This document shows, one piece after another, positions 56,901-64,000 of a DNA stretch of 64,000 bases. Source of the stretch: Undaria pinnatifida (taxonomy: Eukaryota > Sar > Phaeophyceae > Laminariales > Alariaceae); assembly GCA_012845835.1 (NCBI GenBank), contig JABAKD010000006.1, forward strand, positions 7,734,637 through 7,798,636, in the 5' to 3' direction. Position numbers and translations under genes: made by a program. The notes beneath the pieces were generated by a model. That model saw only the letters and a program-made list of their open reading frames with translations, made no database searches and was not told the DNA's origin. Numbering within the stretch: position 1 is the stretch's first letter; each line of letters opens with the position of its first letter.

Positions 56901-59225
56901 AAGAAGAAACCGCGATCTCGGAAAAAAAAACGTGCGAAGAGCTTGGCGGAGGTGGTGACCAAGACCTGGCGAGACATTATGTCGGAGGACGGTTGGGCGG
57001 ACAGGGACTGCGACGATGGAGAGGGCGCTGGCTCTGACATTTTTTACGGCGCGGTCAGCGACGTTAGTCCTAAAAAAGGTGTCGCGGATTACGGGGATGA
57101 TATGAACAGGCAGCCCTGGGTCACTCCTCGTGGAGGGGCTGGACCGATCGACCATGAGGCGGTAAAACGCGATGCTTTCGCGGTGGGTGCAGGGTCTGAC
57201 GCCAAGTCTTCATTCCCGGCGATGCAGTCCAGTCCGTTGACAGCTAAGTTTTCGCGGCCACTGCTTAGCTCGTCGCCGCTTGGCTCGGGGGACACTCCGC
57301 CATACCTGCATCACAAGGGGGTGTCCGACGTCGGCGATGACGAGCCGTGGGCGAAGCGGCGGGCTAGGGGAGTGGGGGCGGGGATGTTAATCCCACCCCT
57401 CGCGCACGTGCTGTCCACGGAGGGGTCGTCGAAGAGTGACTTTGAGTCGGACGATGGAGATGAGGGTTACTTTTCGTCTAGCGAGAAACACACCCACACC
57501 ATGTTTACCTCGCCGATAGTCTCTACCGCGGCGGGTGCGAAGACGATTTCCAAAGACGGAAGATCGGAACCGTTGCCTACCTGGATTCCCTCGCCCTCCA
57601 TACGCCCCGGCAGCGGATACACAACCGGGACCCCCAAGGCTGAGGCCGAGTCTAACTGGGGCGCATCATCTACTTCGCAGTCTGGGAGTATCGGCAGTGG
57701 CCTGTCCCCTGCTTCGGCTGTGAACGCGCGCATGGTGGCGGCCACCACCCGTATTCGGCAATCAGTCAGCAGTGACCAACCGCACGGCACATCGCAACGC
57801 CGAACGGATGGAACCGCTAGTCGCGCGGTCGACACGTCCAAAGCTGGGGCTGTGCCTGCACGCGTCCCGTCCCCGGCTGCCCGGCCCGGTGAGATCGGGA
57901 GCGGCCTTGCCCCTGCCGCGGCAGTGACCGCCGGCGTAGTGGCAGCCTCCGCGCCCCTGCGTCGATCAGCCAGCCTTGAGCAACCGCACAGCACGTCGCG
58001 GCGCCAAGCGCGCAAAGTCGCAGCCGGCGGCGGCGGGCTCACAGTTGAGACGCGCAAAGCCAGATATGTGCCTGCCAGCGTTCCGTCTCCAATTACACAC
58101 TTCGGTCGGATTGGTAGCGGCCTCACCCCTGCCGCGTATGCGACCGCCGACTTTGTGGCGGCCTCTGCCCCGCTTCATCGGGGCGACCGTCCGCGCAGCA
58201 CTCCGCAGCGCCGGGCGGGTAAAGTCGCGGCCGGCACTGGTCGCGTGGTTGACAGGCCTGAAGTCGGGGATGTGCCTGCCCGCGTTCCGTCTCCGGCTGC
58301 GATGAAAGGTGGGATCGGGAGCGGCCTTGCCCCTGCAGCGGCTGTGACCGCTAGCGTTGTAGCTGCCTCCCCTCGCCTTCGTCAAACAGCCAGACGTGAC
58401 GAGCCGCACAGCTCTTCGCGCCGGCAAGCGCATAAGGCCGCAGCCAAATACGGATTCGCGGCTGAGCCGCAAGTGACCGGAGTTATGCCTGCCCTAGTCA
58501 GGCACCCGCCTGTGCGATTTGGCAAGGTCGGTATTAGCCTCCCCCCTGCTGAGGCTGGAATCGCTGCTTCTGCTGCTGCTTCTGCGGGCGCGAGGGCGTC
58601 CTCCAACCCGATTCGTCGTGCAGCCAGCAGCGATCAGCCGTACAGCGCACGCCGGGGACGCACCGTTAAAGACGCCACGGGCACCGAACACGTGCTAGAG
58701 GCGCCCAAGGCCGAGGCTGTGTCTGCCAGAGCCAGGTCTCCGGGTGCTCGTCCGGGTAAAATTAGCAGTGGCTTGCGCCCCGCGTCGACGATTTCGGCTG
58801 CCGTTGTGGCTTCTTCCGCTCCGCTTCGACGAGCCGCAAGCGCAGACCAGCCGCATGATGAGGATGTCCCGCGCCAACAACCGGACAAAGGTGTGGTTGG
58901 TTCGCTGCACGGGTTGCTGTCGCCTGACCTGTCCCAGCTGTCGACGACATCGAGGGGTGGGGCCACGGTAGAGGTTACGCCGCCGCCGGCAAGCAGCGGT
59001 GGGCGGGGCAAGCGCACGCCCGTGCAAGGGTCGGCGCCTGTAGACGCGTCGCCACTGGAAGCCAATACCGATGTTGGCAGGGGCGGGGTACCGGAAACGC
59101 CATCGAGGAGAAGACGGGCGGGGGCAGCCCTGAGGGGCTTTGCGATGTCCTTTTCGAGGTTCGGTAAGGGGAAGAAAAGGGATGCCGGCGTCGGGGTTGA
59201 GTCGTTCCCGCTTGAAGAACGATGA
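47980..59225 (+). CDS. large TKL-type pseudokinase with repeat-rich tail
   Basis: Proposed exons are 47,980-47,984; 48,333-48,408; 48,449-49,870; 51,500-51,732; 52,090-52,177; 52,630-53,616; 54,405-54,734; 55,611-59,225. All introns are GT-AG with matching phases, giving about 2,250 residues. Order: a Ser/Gly/Pro-rich N-terminus, a helical Ala/Arg-rich segment (about residues 470-600), the kinase fold (about 609-1,113), then a disordered tail with 37-residue (x3) and ~70-residue (x6) repeats. Kinase landmarks are visible: GAFGETCAAEYLG, helix-C Glu in SEMRALASL, LHERGVWHGALSAKNVLLD, WTPPEAL, DAYAFGMIAWEVLTGRQPW and the final RPALEDV. Three catalytic residues are replaced: the VAxK lysine (VAAT, about T638), the HRD aspartate (HGA, about A922) and the DFG aspartate (LFG, about L940). 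The HRD-loop Asn is kept. It is most likely a non-catalytic scaffold or switch. Weak point: the frame changes between 48,409 and 48,640, explained here by a 40-nt intron that may be wrong. Confidence 0.8.
50070..51400. repeat. two ~430-bp direct copies inside a pseudokinase intron
   Basis: Copy A at about 50,070-50,495 and copy B at about 50,973-51,400 (offset 903 bp) share 'atcgagttagatcatattg', 'gtctctggagtggcc', 'aacaaagtaactca', 'ggaaggatgcagttca', 'gcgactcgccgaacac' and 'ttggtgaaaacccga'. Both end in long poly-C. Divergence is about 10-15 percent by eye, so the copies are old or arrived separately. A 45-50-bp phrase ('ggcgttggttggcaacgacg') is also doubled at 50,835-50,920. Confidence 0.85.
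52322..52437 (+). mobile_element. SINE fragment in a pseudokinase intron
   Basis: 'aatcgacgagcgtaaaaagc', 'gctgaactctattcgcgata' and 'gacacctgtgaccacggctt' match the 3' half of the SINE family. It lies in the intron between exons 5 and 6. Confidence 0.65.
53995..54195. repeat. GTGTGC/GTGCCT low-complexity tract
   Basis: Alternating 'tgtgtgcg' and 'tgtgcctg' units lie within the intron between exons 6 and 7 of the pseudokinase gene. A smaller one follows at 54,840-54,915 in the next intron. Confidence 0.9.
55803..56135 (+). repeat. 111-bp (37-residue) coding repeat, three copies
   Basis: Units start at 55,803, 55,914 and 56,025 with SLRGTEP or a variant. They continue DSPRVAEGST, then AELTKSA, then EGGAQ. 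They are in frame in the last exon of the pseudokinase gene, directly after the kinase fold. The units are nearly identical at DNA level, so expansion is recent. Confidence 0.95.
57684..58860 (+). repeat. ~70-residue coding repeat, six copies
   Basis: Units begin near 57,684, 57,889, 58,104, 58,308, 58,521 and 58,754, with spacing of 204-233 bp. The consensus is IGSGLxPA, xVVAAxxxLRR, DQPHSTSRR, a Lys/Ala-Gly linker, then VPARVPSP. They are much more diverged than the 37-residue repeat. The Arg/Ser/Pro-rich units could carry phosphorylation or docking sites; that is inference. Confidence 0.9.
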
Positions 59226-60560
59226 TCCTGTTGGAATTGGACTTGGAGCGCGCGGTCTGAAATCATCGCTTTGACCGCGAGGCTAGGGGGCTGCTGCTGC
59301 CGCTGCTGCTGCTGCTTCCATGGGCTGTTTCTTGCGCATTTCTTGGCTCGGAAAGAAATGCATTCTACACTAACTCAGTATATAACGGCTTCCGAATTTC
59401 TTACTTTCCTTTTGAATATCAGCTTGTCTTGCTTATAGTTAGTGATCGTATTTTAGTCGTATATTGTATGTGTCCTGTACTGCTGCATGCCGGTGAAACA
59501 CGTGCCTGAGTTGGCTGCTGCAAGCGCGATTTTACCACCGATTAGGCGATGGGTTGATTGCCGCTTGCGGCCCTGTTGAGTGTTTTTTTGTCTTATTTTT
59601 GTCTTATTTTGCTCATTTCGTCTGGTTTTCTCAACTCTGGTTGTTTCTGCTGGTTACGCAGGCAGGACGTGAACCAGTCACGTTGTTTCCGAAAATGCCC
59701 ACCCTGGTTTTCCGCTCGCTTTGGTTGGCGGGTGGTAGGGGGCGCGAAACTATTCGCCATGTTTTTGCCTCCCACGTTTGTTTATTTTCTTTCTGGTTTA
59801 GCTTGCGCTAGGGCGTGCCGCGGCGCAGTGTTAGCGCGGTGACTGGTGCTTTATAGCTGGTAGCTGTCGCTGAAGCGGGGCGCACCAAATGTTGCAACGG
59901 CAGGAGCGGGTAAAATTCTTGTGAGGATGATAAGAGATGGTGTGAGCAACTCGCGAGGTGCTAGGGCCGCATAACTCGTAAGGTAACACACCCCCTACGA
60001 CGATTTCCAAGCTGGTTTTCTCGGCGATGGGGAGAGTGTAAACGTCGAGCGATGTGTCCATGTTGACGTCCCAACGAGATATTTCCAAAGCCATCGTTTT
60101 CGTGTTGTGCGGTCTCCATTGTTTTTGAAAATATTGGCTTTGAGTTTCGCTCCCAAGGGCTGTGATATCGAGTCATTTCATACGGTACTCTGCTAGACTA
60201 GATATTATAGTAGTGCCATTGCCTGCGTAGATTTAGCAGGCAAACATGTCGGGTGTATGGCTTCACAATGCTCATCTTGTAGATTGTTAATGCCGTAAGT
60301 CAACGGGTATTAGTTTATACTTGGTAGTAAGTAATTCTGGTGCGTGGTAGGTAGGTAAGCTGTACGTAAATGCTGACTGTAATCGGTGCACGAGATGGTT
60401 TTGTGTAACGACCTGGTACGTTTAGACAGTAGGCGTTTTTGTCCCGGGGGCACTTGATATGCCTCGGGCATAGTAAGTTGCGAAAACAAATAGCTGGTAT
60501 CAGTTTGTTGATGCTTATTACTCCAGCGGAAATATTTGGATCATTGGGGTATACCAGGTA
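59226..60560. other. 3' flank of the pseudokinase gene; no gene seen
   Basis: A short CTG run at 59,291-59,318, then unassigned DNA. The 3' UTR of the pseudokinase gene is expected at the start. Confidence 0.45.
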
Positions 60561-60579
60561 CATATGAATACCCAAACGG

Positions 60580-60810
60580 TCGTTGCATTTCCATCCACAG
60601 ATAGTAGTCCCTCTATAGCGCCGATTGAGTAGTGCCGGCTGTCCGCTATAGTGCCTGTTAATTCGTTTGGCACAGATGGGAACAACCAGCATTGGCAGTA
60701 TTTCCATCCACAGTGGTCCCTCCATAGCGCCGATTGAGTAGTGCCGGTTGTCCGCTATATAGTGCCTGTTAATTCGTTTGGCACAGATGGGAACAACCAA
60801 CAGTGGCAGT
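60580..60810. repeat. tandem duplication of a ~112-bp unit
   Basis: 'gcgccgattgagtagtgccg', 'ttaattcgtttggcacagat' and 'gggaacaacca' occur at about 60,618 and 60,729. A third, decayed start follows at about 60,808. Confidence 0.9.
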
Positions 60811-62974
60811 ATGCGGAGTAGTGCCCACTGTCGCTATCGTCCCGATGTTTCCGCTTGGCACGTCCAGGCACTATAGAGACATCACTCCTGCATGTGCCTG
60901 CGTACGTACATGTACTTAAATCAGAGATTGGTGTTCATGCTCCAAGCTTGTCGTGCCCTCTGAGTATAGCTAACGTAGTGACTGGTCGCTATGAGTGTGC
61001 ATCGTTATGGACACCAGCGTACGTAGCACATGTTTTTTCCCGGCGATGCTAGGGCAGCTCATTGTAGCCGCACCTACCCTCGAACGAAGGCTTTGTCGCG
61101 GCAGGACGCGGAAGTATGTTGTTCATATGCGACGTACATGGATGGCTAGCTTCCTGTTTTAGTTGCATCAATGTGCGGCGTGCGCTGCCTGTATGTCCTA
61201 CCTGCGTAGTACGTCCTCGTGCTACGCGCCAAAGCGAGCGGCGTTTGTTTGTTTTTGCACACCCCTCTCGCTGGTATTTGTCACCTCGCTCGAATATGAT
61301 CTTGGGACTAAGCACGTGCACAGTTGCAGATCCGTGAAAAGAAATTCCCCTCACGATGGTTGTGGTGGTGGTAGTCGTTGCGGTTTGAGCACAGATTATT
61401 GCACACACAGGACGGATCAGGTCCTTCTTCATGGTGTTTGCCTTCCACGGCAGGCATAAATATCCCTGGTGCATATGATCTGCATGGCCTACAGATCATG
61501 TTGCATCGTGAGAGAGCCGTATGATCTGAAAGATCTGCAACAGTTACTGGGTTGGATCTGTACTACACAGATCCTGCACAACATACCATGCTGACATATA
61601 TAGAATCTAGGTTATCTAGATCGTGATCTGTCCGATCTGTTGATTCTTGGAATGCGTGTCGATGAGTTTGCGTAGGTATGGGCATGCTTTTCGAGAGGAT
61701 GCTCTCTTCTCTACCTGGACACATGTAACGTGTACCTGGCATGTGTTCGAGCGGATCCCTCTTACTCGTCCCTATTTTTTCTTGTTTTCTGCGTGTTTTT
61801 TCATGTTTTCCTATAATTGAGCCTCGGCCCTGTGTAGAGTTTATAGATGTTTCCGTTGTTGAATTATTTCGTGTAGGCATGTTTAGGACGGATGGCATCA
61901 GACTCCCCCAATGGGAGATGGTGTGTGATGTGCGTCAGGGGGAGAGGATGCGAGTGTATTTTTTGTATTGGGATCGCAATCGGCTACGTACGTAGTGGTT
62001 GATGGTGGTTGAACAACCTTAGTAGCCTTTTGCATATAACTCGTAGTATTTGTTATTAGCGATGTCCCTTTTAGTGACGCAACGAAGGACGATAAATAGA
62101 TAGCTCCACGTACGTAGCACGTACTGGTTTTAGGGTAATATATTGAGCACGAGCTGGTGGGCATTCATTCCATAAACGGGGAGAGGGAGCTAGGGCGAGG
62201 GGGGGGGGGGGGGGGCGGGGGCGGTCGGCACGTACCGAAAACGATTAAAATAAGCCGACTTATTGACTAACTGTTGTTATTTTTCTGATTATCTGTTTGT
62301 ATTCTTGCGCGCCGTGACTAGTGAAACAATAAGGATTTGATTTAATGAGGTCTCCTGCAGCAGGGGGGGCTCAGCTATCTCGCGCTGAGTGCGCGCTCAC
62401 CGCGGCGCTTATCCGCAAAAGGTTTCAAACGCATACTTCGTACACTATTTACTGTACATATGCTGTCAACCACCGCTCCGCCTGTGCGATGTGTACAGCA
62501 ACAGCCGCAACAAACTGTTATAGCAGGGATGCCAGTAGAAGGTATCGCAACTTCCGCTGCGAGGTAGTAGGGTGGGTCACCGAGGTGTTTTCAAATGCGA
62601 GAAAAAGTGGCGTAGCTACCGTCCCGCGGACGTGTCCGCTACTACTTCTACCACAGCTGAAAGTATATGGCAAAACGCCAGATTCCAAGTCACTCGTACG
62701 AGACCATTCAACACAAACAATAACAGCACACCGGGGAGCAGCACGCCAATGTCATTCTTTGACGCTGCACTACAGCAGTTTACTTACAAAAAACAAACAT
62801 CGCCTCACACGATTACAAATGGCAATATCGACCCCCGTCGACATATACAAACTCCGTTCCTTTCCCCCTACGCACGGCATTATTTGCTGGCTACACCCAT
62901 CATTTCCGGGTATCACGAGCACCCCCCAGAATATCATGTTTACTCTTTACTTTCCAGTTCAACTTGTGAGAGGT
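60811..62974. other. repeat-derived DNA; no supported gene
   Basis: An AGATCT-rich repeat lies at 61,470-61,660 (partner at 44,015-44,190) and a 17-19 bp poly-G at about 62,199-62,216. Open frames such as 62,345-63,097 and 62,572-63,051 run straight into a SINE fragment and have no motif. Confidence 0.5.
61470..61660. repeat. AGATCT-rich interspersed repeat
   Basis: 'gatctgcatggcctacagat', 'gttggatctgtactacaca' and 'atctagatcgtgatctgtcc' correspond to 44,015-44,190. Confidence 0.65.
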
Positions 62975-63160
62975 TTTACCCTCGACGACCTTCTGGGCAA
63001 GCCGTGGTCACAGGTCTCTTCCCTTCTCCCCCTCGATACGTGCCATCATGATGTTTATCGCGCAAAGGGTTCAGCATTTCCACATGTCATATTTTAATGC
63101 TCGTCCGCTTTCATCAAAATTTGCTAACTTACGCTCTCGCGCTTTGCACTAGCTCCATTT
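62975..63160 (-). mobile_element. SINE fragment (minus)
   Basis: 'gcaagccgtggtcacaggt', 'tttatcgcgcaaagggttca' and 'gctaacttacgctctcgcgc' match the body of the SINE in reverse. Confidence 0.65.
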
Positions 63161-63554
63161 TTTTACGCAAGGAAACTCCCTGCGAGAACGAGTATGCACT
63201 ATTAATATAGTATTAACAAGGGCACTATTAATATAGTATTAATAGGGACGATGCTCACCTACTACTCCACAGGGGACGCCCATTGAGCTATTCCCGGGGT
63301 TTCCACTTCAAATCTGCTGACACTTTGATACCAATCACCTCCGATTTAGAGGCGATCTCAACCGGGCATTAGAGCGGTGACCCTACAGTAGGTGACCCCC
63401 CGATACGATACCGTGATGGGTACCATCTACGAACTTCGCTCGGCGTAGCCCACCAAGGAAAATTGAGGCACGCGAAGCGAGCCGATTTTTGCGCTTGTAT
63501 CCCACAAAAGACATCCTTCCTTGCAGTCCTTCCACGGCCACGAGATAACCGCGG
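63161..63554. other. short spacer; no gene seen
   Basis: A 24-bp phrase 'gcactattaatatagtatta' is doubled at 63,196-63,245. This is the expected 3' flank of the minus-strand gene that follows. Confidence 0.5.
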
Positions 63555-64000
63555 TCACAACCGAACCATGCTAGCCGGTTCAGCTACCGAAATGGCAAGC
63601 CTGACGTCCGTCTCAACGCCTCCCTCTTCGTCCTCTCCAGCACTAACCCCGCTCCCGGGGGTCGTCACTCGCGCATACAACCGAGCCCCAACGCCCTCCA
63701 AATCGCTGTCATCATTCTCTCCTGTGCGTTTCATTTTCCGGACAAGGTCACTAGCCAACCCGGGCAAACGCCACTTGGCGGAGTACTCCCGCACACGCGC
63801 CTCGGGCATCGCGTTTCCTGTCGAGAGCAGGGTGCTGGGAGTTCGAGCTCCCCGTGTAGGCGTAGTGGTAGGAGAAGTGGCGGCAGCAGCCGTGGAGGCG
63901 GCAGTTTGAGAGGCACTGTTGTTACTCTCTACGGCGGCGTGATGGTCATCGCCATCGGTTCCATCGCGGGCGCTGTTATCGCCGCTGCCGCGAGAATCTC
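63555..64000 (-). CDS. 3' part of an unidentified gene, running off the window
   Basis: The minus strand is open from the window edge to a TGA at 63,555, about 148 codons, with a GC-rich coding look. The upstream part is Ser/Thr/Ala/Asp-rich and probably disordered (GDNSARDGTDGDDHHAAVES, then ATSPTTTPTRGART). The last part is more ordered and charged (MPEARVREYSAKWRLPG, LASDLVRKMKRTGENDDSD, GARLYARVTTPGSG). An internal Met near 63,809 is possible but not needed as a start. The stop could be the true C-terminus, or a donor could lie before it. I do not recognise a family. Confidence 0.45.
   Translation of the reverse strand, partial: DSRGSGDNSARDGTDGDDHHAAVESNNSASQTAASTAAAATSPTTTPTRGARTPSTLLSTGNAMPEARVREYSAKWRLPGLASDLVRKMKRTGENDDSDLEGVGARLYARVTTPGSGVSAGEDEEGGVETDVRLAISVAEPASMVRL

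Noticed and set aside
62345-63097. 250-residue open frame
   Set aside because: Its 3' third is a SINE fragment in reverse and the rest shows no recognisable domain.
1-64000. CRISPR array or prokaryotic operon
   Set aside because: Direct repeats lack regular unique spacers, no cas-like genes are seen, and genes carry spliceosomal introns.

Overview
The window looks like nuclear DNA of a complex eukaryote. Genes are few, split by many introns with canonical GT-AG ends. Exons are GC-rich, and most of the rest is interspersed repeats, MITE-like elements, short tRNA-derived retroposons and microsatellites. A multicellular stramenopile (brown-alga-like genome) is my best guess. It rests on gene style, repeat style and a large divergent TKL-type kinase, not on a marker gene. 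No bacterial operons, CRISPR array, rRNA or convincing tRNA gene is visible.

Layout. (1) 1-12,305: a minus-strand gene for an EEF2KMT/FAM86/EFM3-type lysine methyltransferase, rebuilt here as six exons (12,305 to 6,380). A tandem duplication of about 4,467 bp (444-4,910 and 4,911-9,376) has copied its last three exons and 3' flank, leaving an N-terminally truncated second set at 4,902-1,910. (2) 12,306-47,000: a repeat-rich stretch. It holds a tRNA-like SINE family, a short A-tailed retroposon family, TA-flanked MITEs, an 808-bp TIR element, hAT-like GGCC-rich elements, a foldback element, three copies of another TIR element, and long microsatellites. A few isolated exon-like fragments lie among them (15,072-14,869 minus; 22,435-22,653 plus; 40,916-41,080 plus; 46,782-47,006 plus), with two small open frames (36,133-36,639 plus; 46,533-46,318 minus). 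(3) 47,980-59,225: a plus-strand gene of about eight exons encoding a protein of about 2,250 residues. It has a low-complexity N-terminus, a helical segment, a TKL-like kinase fold that has lost the three central catalytic residues (a pseudokinase), and a 1,100-residue repeat-rich tail. (4) 59,226-63,554: repeats. (5) 63,555-64,000: the 3' part of a minus-strand gene running off the window.

The two well-supported genes are unrelated in function. The first would modify translation elongation factor 2 and the second would act as a signalling scaffold or switch. The main points of interest are the triple-degenerate pseudokinase with its unusual flanking regions, the partial tandem duplication of the methyltransferase gene, and the nested transposable elements. 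Exon limits come from reading splice signals and matching phases by eye; no transcript data were available.
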